Shown in pieces: positions 7,678-16,546 of a stretch of 64,000 nucleotides of DNA. A program made the translations under genes and the position numbers. The DNA comes from Candidatus Thorarchaeota archaeon (GTDB lineage Archaea > Asgardarchaeota > Thorarchaeia > Thorarchaeales > Thorarchaeaceae): the NCBI GenBank assembly GCA_020348985.1, contig CP070761.1, positions 760,990 through 824,989 of the forward strand, read 5' to 3'. The notes beneath the pieces were generated by a model. The model saw only the letters and a program-made list of their open reading frames with translations. It was not told where the DNA came from and did no database searches. How positions within the stretch are numbered: the stretch's first letter is position 1; each line of letters opens with the position of its first letter.

Positions 7678-8118
7678 ATGTCATCAGTGTCATCTCGCCT
7701 ACTTGCTGCAATTCTGATTCTCTCTCTCGGGCTCCCTCTTACACTCACGTTCTCAATCCTTTGGTACTTCGGAGTCCTGGACCTAGTTGGTCCCATCCTG
7801 ATGCCTATTCTGATTCCAATTGTCACATTTGTCGTTATCGCGATCATCACTGTCCCGCTTCTGTGTCAAACAGTGACCAGGCAAACCTTTGGTGATGTTC
7901 CTGACAGACAAGTCTGGGATGGTACACGGCCTGACAGGTCAGGACAAGGAACTGTCAGGGACGTGAGCGGAACTTTCTATCTCATTCCAGTCTATTGTCC
8001 TCATTGCGGATATGAAGTAACTCTCGGAACAGCAGAATGGGTCGGCTCGCAAGTTCTTCAATGTCAGAACTGTCTGAGTGATATCGAGATACGAGTAGTA
8101 GAAGGTCACCGCGGCTAG
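7678..8118 (+). CDS. Small membrane protein with C-terminal zinc ribbon
   Basis: 146 aa with two transmembrane helices at about 8-28 and 35-62, then a soluble tail ending in a zinc ribbon: CPHCG at about 110-114 and CQNC at about 132-135. The tail is presumably cytoplasmic. I cannot assign a family; such 2TM-ribbon proteins are common in archaea and usually uncharacterised. A structured leader (hairpin 7608-7640) precedes it. Confidence 0.7.
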   Translation: MSSVSSRLLAAILILSLGLPLTLTFSILWYFGVLDLVGPILMPILIPIVTFVVIAIITVPLLCQTVTRQTFGDVPDRQVWDGTRPDRSGQGTVRDVSGTFYLIPVYCPHCGYEVTLGTAEWVGSQVLQCQNCLSDIEIRVVEGHRG

Positions 8119-8184
8119 ATGTTGCCTCTGGCTTAGAGATTTAAGATACAATATGACGCGCACAACTAATCTTGAGGGAAAGCG

Positions 8185-9024
8185 ATGGACTCTGTGGCAC
8201 TTGTGAAACACACTGGTGATGTGAATGCCTCTTTGGAAGAAGGGATAGGACTGATTGGAGGCTTTGGTGAACTCTTGTCACCGGTGATTGTGAAGCCAAA
8301 CATCTGCACAAACTCTGACAACACAGGATACTCAGTAACGCGGGTTGAAGTTGTCGAGTCGTTGATTCAACTTGTACTGCATGAGGACGAGAGGATATCA
8401 ATAAGAATCGTGGAGTCTGATAGTGAAAGCAAGTTTGCCATGGATGCATTCGACCAGTTTGGATACAATGACCTATGTGACAACATGCAAAGTGAGGGAC
8501 ATGACGTTTCACTCGTTAATCTAAGTAGTCCTCCCCTTGTCGAAGTGGAGTTGAATGGCCAATACTTCGAGAAGCTCGAGATACATGAGATTCTCACCAA
8601 GCCTTGCTACTTTGTGACGATAGCTGCTGCAAAGACACATTATCTCACCTTCATCACTGGAGCGCTGAAGAACCAGTTCGGTTTGCTCCCCAAGAAAGGT
8701 CAGTCTTCATATCACAGGGACATTGATGATGTCATTGTAGACCTCAATAGATTCGTCAAGCCAGATTTGTGCATAGTTGATGGTAGAGTTGGTGTTGAAG
8801 GGTGGAATGGTCCTAGAACGCGGCCACTTAACCTGTTCCTAATTGGTCGAAATCCCGTGTCTGTCGATGCAACACTCACAAGGATTATGGGATTCAAGCC
8901 TCAAATGGCAAGACATCTAATGGAATGCGGCAAGATTGGTCTAGGAACGCTGAATCCAGAAGTCCTGGGAGAGAGCATCGAGTCTATGGCGGTTGGCTTT
9001 GATTCGCCCTCTAAGCCAAGCTAA
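8185..9024 (+). CDS. DUF362 domain protein
   Basis: 279 aa, a DUF362-type protein. Characteristic segments are the N-terminal VIVKPNICTN, the central KTHYLTFITGALKNQFGLLPKKGQ and PDLCIVDGRVGVEGWNGP, and LIGRNPVSVDATLTRIMGF. The family is often linked to iron-sulfur proteins, but no CxxCxxC ferredoxin motif is fused here. Biochemical function is not established. ATG at 8185 has GAGGG 6 bases upstream and a TATA-like TTTAAGATAC at 8140-8149. Its stop codon overlaps the stop of the convergent gene 9021-9782 by 4 bp. Confidence 0.85.
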   Translation: MDSVALVKHTGDVNASLEEGIGLIGGFGELLSPVIVKPNICTNSDNTGYSVTRVEVVESLIQLVLHEDERISIRIVESDSESKFAMDAFDQFGYNDLCDNMQSEGHDVSLVNLSSPPLVEVELNGQYFEKLEIHEILTKPCYFVTIAAAKTHYLTFITGALKNQFGLLPKKGQSSYHRDIDDVIVDLNRFVKPDLCIVDGRVGVEGWNGPRTRPLNLFLIGRNPVSVDATLTRIMGFKPQMARHLMECGKIGLGTLNPEVLGESIESMAVGFDSPSKPS

Positions 9025-9782
9025 TCACGTTCGCTCTCAGTGTTTGAAGCCAAGTTCCTTCTCCACCGACGTTCTATCTTCCTTTCTCGATTGAAATGCG
9101 CCATCTCTCCGCCTATCTTCTTCGTGGTTCCACTGACTATGGCTGCACCTTCGGAACCGCCTAAGAACAGCGCAACAAGAATTCCTGTCCAGTCGCCAGA
9201 TATGAGAAGTCCAATGACCCCCAGTGCCAATGCTGTGATTACTGTCCAAGCTCCGCCAAGAAAGAAAAACCACTTGCGTCTAGGGACGTGTAGTCTTAGG
9301 AAACTCTCGTAGTTCATCTTCAGTGCGGGCTCATTGTACATCCCCCTGCAGAATCCTTCGATTTTGATTCCCAACCATCGTCCGGCTATCAATCGTCCAA
9401 AAGGATAGAGCAGAAAGACAAGTAAGAGCACATCGAGGAGCCGCCTCGTGAAGAGCCACCAATCCGATGATGACCACGCCAGCATATTGGCCCAGTCCAA
9501 TGGAATTCCAAGCAGTCTAACATACCACACGAATGGGAAAACAGCTACGATGGACAGCATAGTGACTACTGTCAGCGTGGGGTATGTTCTTCCTCTCTGT
9601 GCCTCAAAGAGCATATCACGAATCTCCGAAGCCAGAACGATTTCATCCTCGTCTGGTTTTGGACTTCGTTTGACCTGTCTCACGAGTTTCCAGAAGCGCT
9701 TTCTTGTTTGAAGTGGCGTATCCTTTGGATTCCCTGCCACGACACCTCTGATTTCCTGGAGTTCTGCCAACCTCTCCGACAC
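9021..9782 (-). CDS. Hypothetical membrane protein, 253 aa
   Basis: A basic cytoplasmic-looking N-terminus of about 75 residues with helical charge pattern is followed by four hydrophobic segments (about 73-92, 115-140, 178-200 and 203-222) and a basic C-terminal tail (HFNRERKIERRWRRN). I recognise no family. It overlaps the 3' end of the DUF362 gene by 4 bp in convergent orientation. Regulation is not visible. Confidence 0.6.
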   Translation of the reverse strand: MSERLAELQEIRGVVAGNPKDTPLQTRKRFWKLVRQVKRSPKPDEDEIVLASEIRDMLFEAQRGRTYPTLTVVTMLSIVAVFPFVWYVRLLGIPLDWANMLAWSSSDWWLFTRRLLDVLLLVFLLYPFGRLIAGRWLGIKIEGFCRGMYNEPALKMNYESFLRLHVPRRKWFFFLGGAWTVITALALGVIGLLISGDWTGILVALFLGGSEGAAIVSGTTKKIGGEMAHFNRERKIERRWRRNLASNTESERD

Positions 9783-9902
9783 GCGATCACCCTGAAAGAA
9801 TAACGCTACCTTCCCGCAAAAGGCAAGTTTTCAGCGCAATCATATCAGTCTCGGCATGAAACCCAATAAAACATTAGGAGGATTCGCTATCCACATGCGG
9901 AA

Positions 9903-9918
9903 TCTGACATATGTCAGA
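9903..9918. promoter_or_regulatory. Perfect 16-bp palindrome, candidate operator
   Basis: TCTGACATATGTCAGA is a perfect palindrome directly in front of the Shine-Dalgarno AAGGAGG (9918-9924) of the small membrane protein gene at 9933. A TATA-like CAATAAAAC lies at about 9864-9872, so the palindrome is expected at or just after the transcription start, where a dimeric repressor could act. Confidence 0.6.
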
Positions 9919-9932
9919 AGGAGGAAGAAGAT

Positions 9933-10286
9933 ATGACTCGGCCTACTGGAATATCGATTCTGGCTATAATTCAGCTACTCTCCTCGCTTCTCTACCTTGT
10001 CATAGGAGGTTTGGCAGTGTGGGTGGCTTTTGAGCTTGGAGGGATCTTAGGAATATTCGCGGCCTTCTTTAGCTTGATTCTCTTCATAATCGGGCTGATT
10101 GGCTTGATCATCTTTTGGGGACTTTGGAACCTAAAGACTTGGGCTTACTGGTTGGCTCTATTCCTGAACCTTTTAGCACTGCTCACCCAGAGTGGCGATA
10201 TCTACGGGAACATATTCAGCTTTGCAGTTAGCTTGATAGTTGTGATCTACTTGCTGGTTCCCCAAACGAGAAACGCATTCTACTGA
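9933..10286 (+). CDS. Small multi-pass membrane protein (DUF2127-like appearance)
   Basis: 117 aa, almost entirely hydrophobic, about four transmembrane helices. The layout RPTGISILAIIQLLSSLLYL, a central GLWNLKTWAYWLALFLNLLAL and a short polar end resembles the archaeal DUF2127-like or GLWxxKxWA small membrane proteins of unknown function. The start is well supported: ATG 9 bases after AAGGAGG. A perfect 16-bp palindrome lies immediately upstream, so transcription may be regulated. A terminator hairpin follows at 10309. Confidence 0.75.
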   Translation: MTRPTGISILAIIQLLSSLLYLVIGGLAVWVAFELGGILGIFAAFFSLILFIIGLIGLIIFWGLWNLKTWAYWLALFLNLLALLTQSGDIYGNIFSFAVSLIVVIYLLVPQTRNAFY

Positions 10287-10308
10287 AGGTGGAAAACGTC
10301 ACAGAGGA

Positions 10309-10345
10309 AGAGCGCACGAGGAATCTAAGATCGTGCTCTCTTTCT
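10309..10345 (+). terminator. Hairpin terminator after the small membrane protein gene
   Basis: AGAGCGCACGA (10309-10319) pairs with TCGTGCTCT (10331-10339) with a small bulge, followed by CTTTCTCTC. It lies 23 bp after the stop of the upstream gene. Confidence 0.5.
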
Positions 10346-10905
10346 CTCACACAGGTCTTGTTAGTGAATCATCCGAATAAGATGAATCTAGGCCCGTGAA
10401 TGGGACTTCTCGAGCCATTGGGACCTATTGTCCACATATCACCAGCGAATCCGTATCTAAGGTGAATCCTGGTGGTCCGTCGAGAGAGGCCTATACTGTG
10501 AATAATGGCTGATTTTGGGAGAGAGGAGAAGCTCACTTCTCCTTCCCCCCGACTAGTTATGCTTTGTTTCTTTTGAAACCCAATGCTATCAGGCACGATG
10601 TCAATATTCCGAGTGACAACCTTAATAGCAAAATCAGCGTTCGAAGGTGTGGCGGTCGGGGGCCAACGGGGCTTATTTGTTATGTAACATGCCCTCATAA
10701 CTCCCCCCTCCTACCAGGAGCTCTGTTGGTCCGACTGCCACATTCTTCTAGCTGATTGTCTCGCAAATCTTTTCAGGGTTCAGAAAGAGAGTTATGCAGA
10801 GCAGGCATGTTATGCGAAGAAAGCTCAGCAATTCTCGAGTTGGTATTATCTGGTCATCACATCGATTATCCTGGCTTTGTGTCCCAAGGTCTTGCGTCTG
10901 ATAGC
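10346..10905. other. Intergenic stretch without a convincing gene
   Basis: Between the terminator at 10309 and the probable start at 10906 I see no frame with family resemblance or good codon use. A TTG-started extension of the following gene back to 10756 is open but looks non-coding. C-runs at 10549 and 10704 give no clear structure. Confidence 0.4.
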
Positions 10906-11628
10906 ATGATCATTACTCTCACTATATGCGGTATTGCTGCAATGATGGCACTTGTCTTGGGTCTGGTGATGGAGGGTAACAGCGACTCTCCCGAGCGAGG
11001 TTTGGCAAGACGAAAGCCCCTTCTTATTCCCTCGATAGTGTTTACTGCCACCGCAATTCTCGTCGTCTCACTAGCACCAATTCCAATGGCACAATTTCGA
11101 GGATATAACGAAACTCGATTTGCCCTAAATGAAGACCAAACTATATCGTTCAGCCTCTACGACAGTGAAGCATACTCACGTACGTTGAATTTCATGGCAA
11201 CCACGTATTTAGAGACTGACGAATCGATTGTTGTCTATCTCCGTATCTACCAGAATGATTCACTGGTCCTATCTGCTGCACTTCCGCTTCTCTCCCCCTT
11301 GATTGATGAAATGGTTGTGGATGATACGGACATATCTATTCAACCAGGTGTCTTCACAGCGAATCTTTCGTACGCGTACACTGGAAGTCTACCCTCTAGC
11401 ACAAGTGACCGTTGGATACAAGTGACCCTGTCTCAGCCATTGGCTCCAGGTTTCCTATCAGAGATTATCATCTGGGACGGGTACAGATTCATCCTCGGCG
11501 TAGGTTCTTTCTTCTTCATCCTTGGGGGAATCTGCGTAGGTAAGGAAGAGAGGAAAAGGCGAAGTCTGAAGCGGGTCGACCAAGAGCCACCTAGAGAAGG
11601 AGAGATCTACGTGAGGAAGTGGGGTTGA
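10906..11628 (+). CDS. Hypothetical membrane protein with extracytoplasmic domain
   Basis: About 240 aa if started at the ATG 10906. Two hydrophobic segments near the N-terminus (MIITLTICGIAAMMALVLGLV and the segment after RRKPLLIP) flank a short loop, then about 120 residues of beta-rich, N-glycosylation-sequon-containing sequence (NET, NDS, NLS) that is probably outside, and a final helix (FILGVGSFFFILGGICVG) with a basic cytoplasmic tail. I recognise no family. The frame is open to 10756, but no start is clearly better than another, so the N-terminus is uncertain. Confidence 0.6.
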   Translation: MIITLTICGIAAMMALVLGLVMEGNSDSPERGLARRKPLLIPSIVFTATAILVVSLAPIPMAQFRGYNETRFALNEDQTISFSLYDSEAYSRTLNFMATTYLETDESIVVYLRIYQNDSLVLSAALPLLSPLIDEMVVDDTDISIQPGVFTANLSYAYTGSLPSSTSDRWIQVTLSQPLAPGFLSEIIIWDGYRFILGVGSFFFILGGICVGKEERKRRSLKRVDQEPPREGEIYVRKWG

Positions 11629-11676
11629 GTTGCAGCCTCCTCTCGTGTCCTACATATGAAAAGAATCCGCAAACGA

Positions 11677-12144
11677 TCAGGGGTAGCGCGTTTCTTTCAG
11701 AGATTCTGCGTAGAAATCAATTGTCCCCACTTCTGCCATCCTCTTGTTCTTCTTCCGCCATCTCTCATCCAGGCTTGGATGAAATTGTGGTTTGTCACAG
11801 GGAAACTGGTCACATTGGAAACAGAAGTCTATGTCCTTCGATTCGATACTCGGGCACGTAGCCACGCCACAGTTTGGATACAACGGATGTCCGTTACGAC
11901 ACCCCGGACAGTCTGCATCAATGAACTTCTGAAGCATCTCCTTGAAGGCAGGATAATTGCTGAAGACTGGGAAGAACCTAGAGTATCTCTCTGCATAAGC
12001 ATCGAAGTTTCCTAGAAGTTCCTTCAAGTGCATACTGGAATCGGAGATGTCGCCGTCAAGATACGCGACACACCTCTTACAATCCAACCCGCATGGAGCA
12101 AGGATTTCAGTAATCTCATCTTCTCTCATCTGAGCGCACATCAC
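11677..12144 (-). CDS. DUF3795 cysteine-rich protein
   Basis: 155 aa (or 150 from the ATG at 12129). It shows the DUF3795 cysteine pattern: LAPCGLDCKRCVAYLDG near the N-terminus, a central CPGCRNG, then CGVATCP and the signature FCFQCDQFPC. The nine or more cysteines suggest zinc or iron-sulfur binding. The family is common in anaerobic archaea and bacteria and has no known function. It stands alone, convergent with the membrane protein gene at 10906. Confidence 0.85.
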   Translation of the reverse strand: MMCAQMREDEITEILAPCGLDCKRCVAYLDGDISDSSMHLKELLGNFDAYAERYSRFFPVFSNYPAFKEMLQKFIDADCPGCRNGHPLYPNCGVATCPSIESKDIDFCFQCDQFPCDKPQFHPSLDERWRKKNKRMAEVGTIDFYAESLKETRYP

Positions 12145-12252
12145 ATCATCATTCTGGGAGAGTGATTAGCATCGGCTTCAGAGCAATGTCATTGCTTTAA
12201 CCATAAATCCCTCACTCCGGGCCCTGACTTCTTCTTGAAACAGATTTCTGGT

Positions 12253-13362
12253 TCACAATCCTCGGCGATAGCGACGAAGGACAATCACAATCGCGACTAT
12301 TGACACAGTTGCTGCAACTCCCACAATCAGCAATTCTGGTGGAAATGCAACTCCTCCATCTTCTGGGATGGGCTCCGCAACAATGACAGTGAAAGAGCCG
12401 TCTAGGGTATATCCCTGAGTATCATTGACCCAGACATGAATTCCATACTCTCCGATTCCTAGCGTAGTCCGATTGGTTACTACGCCCTCATTGTCAATCG
12501 CAAACCGCACTGTGTCATTCAACCACCAGCTATCTATCCCTGAAGGATCAGATGCATTCAGGTCGTATCTGAGAGGTTGATTCAGTTCGATCGTCTTATT
12601 GTCGAGTTCAGTTGGAATCCAAATGGGTGGGGCCTTGTCAATAGTTATGAGATCGTTTGTCACCGTGACATTGTCAATGCCTTGCCCAGACTCTCCACAG
12701 AAACCAAAGAGGACACTGGAACGGATAAGAAGATCGACCGTGGTAAGATGCAGTGTACCATTTAAGTACACACAAATATGTCCAGAACGGTCACGAGTAA
12801 TGTCTATGTGCTGCCACCCAGTCATATTCCCGGTTGGGGCCTCATCCAACCACACAATATCAACAGGCCACTGAATTACCCTTACTAGTGTGATTGTGGG
12901 TTCTGTGTAGTAACGATAGGGGCCTGTTACCAACTGAACTATGTAGCCATTCTTCCACCAATCATATACTCTGTGACTCTCCAAGATGAACGGCAGTAGG
13001 ATTTCGTTATGTTCCCTGTCGACGGGATAAACATCTATGCTCCAAGTCCCGTACACAACTGAACTATTGTGGAATGCAAGATTCCAGTTTTCTCCTTGCG
13101 CCATAATTGCACCATTTGTGACAGTGAAGTTACTCGGGAGCTCACTTCCTTGCGACCCTGACCCTATTGCTCCGTAGGTTGTCCATCCGTCGAAGTTGCC
13201 ATCCTCGAAGTCATCTGACCAAGATGGGTCTTGGACAGACAACTCTCGAGTCGTTTTACTGTCGTATGCTGTCGACCCCGCGTTCCATCCAAAAAGCAGA
13301 AGCAGTACAATGATTGTCCTCTTGAACACGCTCTCCACCACCATACTGGGTACCGCAATCAT
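12253..13362 (-). CDS. Exported LamG/concanavalin-like protein with C-terminal membrane anchor
   Basis: About 369 aa from the ATG at 13362 (frame open to 13428). A hydrophobic signal segment (RTIIVLLLLFGWNAG) is followed by WSDDFEDGNFDGW, a typical entry into a concanavalin-like/LamG beta-sandwich of about 190 residues ending SGQGIDNVTVTND, then an Ig/cadherin-like domain (about 100 residues, WVNDTQGYTLDGSFTVIV) and a C-terminal helix with RRYRRGL stop-transfer residues. Many N-x-S/T sequons fit an extracellular, glycosylated protein, probably carbohydrate-binding. It is a paralogue of the protein at 17670-18497, which shares the first domain and anchor but lacks the Ig-like domain. Confidence 0.75.
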   Translation of the reverse strand: MIAVPSMVVESVFKRTIIVLLLLFGWNAGSTAYDSKTTRELSVQDPSWSDDFEDGNFDGWTTYGAIGSGSQGSELPSNFTVTNGAIMAQGENWNLAFHNSSVVYGTWSIDVYPVDREHNEILLPFILESHRVYDWWKNGYIVQLVTGPYRYYTEPTITLVRVIQWPVDIVWLDEAPTGNMTGWQHIDITRDRSGHICVYLNGTLHLTTVDLLIRSSVLFGFCGESGQGIDNVTVTNDLITIDKAPPIWIPTELDNKTIELNQPLRYDLNASDPSGIDSWWLNDTVRFAIDNEGVVTNRTTLGIGEYGIHVWVNDTQGYTLDGSFTVIVAEPIPEDGGVAFPPELLIVGVAATVSIVAIVIVLRRYRRGL

Positions 13363-13484
13363 TGACGCTTTGAAATCCTCAACGGTGCTTGCACTCTTTG
13401 AATATCTAGGAAGCTCTGACCCAGCCACGTTCTATTGCTTGCTTTCTTTATCCAAGAATTAAGTCTTCGCAATCCCTTGTAGGC

Positions 13485-14132
13485 TCACTGCTCCGACGTA
13501 GATTGTGATTCGCTCGTGTATTCAATCCAGCTCTTCTCTCTTGGCATTGGCGGGATGAACCGAATCATCAGGAGGCCAAGTACCAATAGCAAAGGAAGTG
13601 GAATGAAGATCATGTACTCTTGGCTTGCCACCATAATGACGTACAAGTTTCCGACCAATGCAAGAATGGGCATGACAAGTTCACTAAAGAGCCCTGTCAT
13701 TATGACTCTCCTTCTGGTAGTCTGACCTATCAGGAACCTGTGAACCATGTACACAAATGCCAATCGTGGAATGGCAAGCGGGATGCCCGCGATGAGCATT
13801 AGAGGATCTATCATTGTATCTGTCAATGACAGACCTATTGACATCCACCACAGTCCCATGACGTAGACCAATGGCAATCTCTCTGGATCAAAGTAGATGT
13901 TGATGGAAATAGGCGCCGTTACTGCGAGAATCACTAACACTGCTGGGCCTATCCGGATTAGAGTCGCTTTCAAAGAAGGATCCTGGTCCATTTCTTCTTC
14001 GCTCTTTGAGTAAAGCCAGTAGGCTGAGTAGACCACAAACAGGGTGAAAATGAGGACATTCAGCATCACTATTGAGAATATCAGCGGATCCGGCGCGGGA
14101 ACATCAGTCGTGATTTGTAGCATTGTCGACAA
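13485..14132 (-). CDS. Hypothetical membrane protein, 215 aa, about six helices
   Basis: Hydrophobic segments at roughly 18-40, 62-82, 88-110, 112-135, 145-165 and 172-192, with short polar loops and a Ser/Glu-rich cytoplasmic tail. No transporter signature or catalytic motif is visible and I do not recognise a family. It lies upstream of the LamG-like gene on the same strand (120-bp gap) and divergent from the UbiA gene. Confidence 0.6.
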   Translation of the reverse strand: MSTMLQITTDVPAPDPLIFSIVMLNVLIFTLFVVYSAYWLYSKSEEEMDQDPSLKATLIRIGPAVLVILAVTAPISINIYFDPERLPLVYVMGLWWMSIGLSLTDTMIDPLMLIAGIPLAIPRLAFVYMVHRFLIGQTTRRRVIMTGLFSELVMPILALVGNLYVIMVASQEYMIFIPLPLLLVLGLLMIRFIPPMPREKSWIEYTSESQSTSEQ

Positions 14133-14289
14133 TCCCAGTCAGTTGTTTTGAGAGATAAGTCTGATGTAGATCATCAGGAATCCTATAGGTTGTACTCAAT
14201 GATAATCTCCCAGACAAAGGAGTATCGGAGCATTTTTCGTCTCTGATCCCCTACATACTGTAAATCTAATGTAACTGAGAAGGCACGTG

Positions 14290-15096
14290 ATGTTTGGGAG
14301 AATCCTACTCTTCAGGAACTTGGTCGACAACATACCAAAGAACATTGGACTCTATTCAGTAGGTCTGTTGTTCCTCATCATCAATCAGTATACATTTGAT
14401 GTTTCATCGATGGTTCTGGGGCTTCTTGCATTTCTCATCTCTTACTCTTCGGTTTACATTCTTAACGACATTTGGGATGCCGCGGACGACCGATTGGATG
14501 AATACAGAATTGAGAGAAAGCCTCTGGCCCGAGGAGAAGTCAAAACAGGCGAAGCAACCGTGATAGCTGCTGTTCTACTAGCTACAGGGCTCATTCTCTC
14601 AGCTGCACTGGGCGTAATCTTCTTCGCCTTTGCTTTTGCGATGGTTGGAATCAACGCACTCTATTCTAGTCCCTCTATTGGCGAAATTCGGTTGAAGCAC
14701 TCACCAGTTGGGATTCCGCTTGTCTTCATAATGCAGTTTCTGAAGATACTTCTCCCTTGGACACTCAGTACAGAAATCTACAACTTCCCAATCTTCTTCG
14801 GATTAGGATCATCATCGTTTTACACGGTCTTCTTCAAGGGATACAAGCGAAACAAGACAATCGCAGAGTGTTTCAAGCATAGTCCTGGACTTTCTCTCTT
14901 GACAGTCGTTGTCTTCTCCCTCTCGTTGTGCATTCACCCACAACCAGTTTTGCAGGCATTCATACTCATTTACTTGCTCATTGGTGTCGGCATCTTCTGG
15001 AGATCACGCTTCACCGACAAGAAGGTCATAGTCCTAGGCTCTGTCTATATTCTGCTTGGCGTCTTGATTCTATTCTACTTAATGTCAATCATGTAA
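14290..15096 (+). CDS. UbiA-superfamily prenyltransferase (DPPR-synthase-like)
   Basis: 268 aa, eight to nine predicted helices, membrane-embedded transferase acting on a polyprenyl (di)phosphate. The first Asp motif, NDIWDAADDRLD followed by ERKPLARGE, is complete at about residues 59-83. The second Asp-rich motif expected on helix 6 is missing; the corresponding segment reads FFKGYKRNKTIAE, reminiscent of the FGKRRAEL segment of decaprenyl-phosphate phosphoribosyltransferases. I therefore favour phosphoribosyl transfer to a polyprenyl phosphate over quinone or ether-lipid synthesis, as a hypothesis. Start ATG 14290 (or GTG 14287) after GAGAAGG. The convergent GT87 gene next door fits surface glycan or glycolipid synthesis. 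Confidence 0.75.
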   Translation: MFGRILLFRNLVDNIPKNIGLYSVGLLFLIINQYTFDVSSMVLGLLAFLISYSSVYILNDIWDAADDRLDEYRIERKPLARGEVKTGEATVIAAVLLATGLILSAALGVIFFAFAFAMVGINALYSSPSIGEIRLKHSPVGIPLVFIMQFLKILLPWTLSTEIYNFPIFFGLGSSSFYTVFFKGYKRNKTIAECFKHSPGLSLLTVVVFSLSLCIHPQPVLQAFILIYLLIGVGIFWRSRFTDKKVIVLGSVYILLGVLILFYLMSIM

Positions 15097-15253
15097 TCAG
15101 AGGCATCTCACAAGTGAACCAAACATGATTTGATTTACTAGCTTTTGTGTAGCGTCAGCACTAGTCTTGGATTGTGCGTGATACGTAAGGAGATTGTATA
15201 GGCACTTTATGGTTGGTAGATAATGGTCTCTTGCCAGTGGGATTGCAGAAGAA

Positions 15254-16546
15254 CTAGTTTTCGACGGAAGACCTCGCAACCTTGTAGACTCTGTGATAAA
15301 GGATATACAACATTGCCACCCAAATTGGATTTATCGGGTCAAAGCCAATGAGCAAGTAATGGAACACTATTCCAAACGAGAAGAACGCTAACAAGTTGTT
15401 AGCTCCATGCCAAAGGAGATCGAGATTGTGAGATTCTCTTTCCGTTAGATGACTTGTATTATAGAGCTGTAGCATTGAGGGAGCAAGAAAAGCATACAAA
15501 AATGCCAGGAAAAGGAACCAGGAATCAGGAAAGACTAGTAGTATGAGAAACATCATGTCTGCAAAATGACGAACATAGTTCTTTCTTTCACTTCTATCCA
15601 TCACAAACGTGACATAGCTTCTCAGAAAGATGAAACCGCCTAAGACCAAGATGACCGAGAATTGAAGAAGACTTGTTTCCACAAATGGAAGAAGCGCCAC
15701 TACAAGTCGGGTGATGCTTGTACTATGATGATAGGAGAGTTCCCCAGCGAAGTTGACTTGGAGGAACTCATTGAATGTTTCAGGATAGGTGAAGAAGTAG
15801 ACAATGTTAGGCACCATTGAAAGCAATAGTCCCAGGAAAGCACCAACAAGCTGTTTGATGGATAAGCTTGGACGATGGCGTCCCACGACAGTTATTGGTA
15901 CAAGAAAAGGAATCAATACAACACAAAATGGTTTGAGAGTGGACGCAATCCCAATGAGAAGTCCAACCCAGAAGAATGGAAGAGTAGTATCCTTTGATGA
16001 AGACAGCAGAACATACAATGCAACAAGAACAAGAAGGATGACCAATTGCGAGATCTGGCCGAGGATCAGGTTGACAACATGAGGAGGTGTAATCGCCACA
16101 ATCGTAAGTGTCTTTTCGAAGTTCTTGGTTGAAGTTGTGACTCCGATCTCCAAACTGACCCTGTAGACCATGTAGACTGTAAAGAGATGAATTGCTGTCA
16201 TCAATATGATGTTCATCAAGTAGAGAGAATAGAGGGGAATCGCAGCGAAAAGAGACATGAATGCAGCAAAGGCGGGTAGATATCTGAATGGGAGTCCACC
16301 GGGACTCACGGTGTAGATGTAACCAGGTGAGCTGATGAATGCCTGTCCAGCTTCGTAGAAGACATGGAAATCCATTGTATAGACAGTTGATTCTAGATTG
16401 CCAGTCAGAGTGAGGAAGGCGAAAACTATCATAACAGATGAAAGCGAAAGCAGATTAAAGACGAATCCAAGTTTCAGCAATCTGGATGTCTTGAGGTAGT
16501 TTTGGAATGAAACAACCTCTGAGCTCACCATACTGACACGCCCCAT
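15254..16546 (-). CDS. GT87-type (DUF2029) polyprenol-phosphate-dependent glycosyltransferase
   Basis: 430 aa integral membrane protein with about ten helices. The first extracytoplasmic loop carries TMDFHVFYEAGQAF followed by PGYIYTVSPGGLPFRYLP, matching the catalytic Asp loop of GT-C family 87 mannosyltransferases (DxxxxYxxA...YxYxP). Such enzymes use polyprenyl-phosphate sugars on the outer face of the membrane. A cytoplasmic SSSKD loop and a LKPFCVVLIP segment also fit. The start overlaps the end of the upstream membrane gene (16525-17049) by about 22 bp, or 7 bp if ATG 16531 is used, so the two are translationally coupled. Confidence 0.75.
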   Translation of the reverse strand: MGRVSMVSSEVVSFQNYLKTSRLLKLGFVFNLLSLSSVMIVFAFLTLTGNLESTVYTMDFHVFYEAGQAFISSPGYIYTVSPGGLPFRYLPAFAAFMSLFAAIPLYSLYLMNIILMTAIHLFTVYMVYRVSLEIGVTTSTKNFEKTLTIVAITPPHVVNLILGQISQLVILLVLVALYVLLSSSKDTTLPFFWVGLLIGIASTLKPFCVVLIPFLVPITVVGRHRPSLSIKQLVGAFLGLLLSMVPNIVYFFTYPETFNEFLQVNFAGELSYHHSTSITRLVVALLPFVETSLLQFSVILVLGGFIFLRSYVTFVMDRSERKNYVRHFADMMFLILLVFPDSWFLFLAFLYAFLAPSMLQLYNTSHLTERESHNLDLLWHGANNLLAFFSFGIVFHYLLIGFDPINPIWVAMLYILYHRVYKVARSSVEN

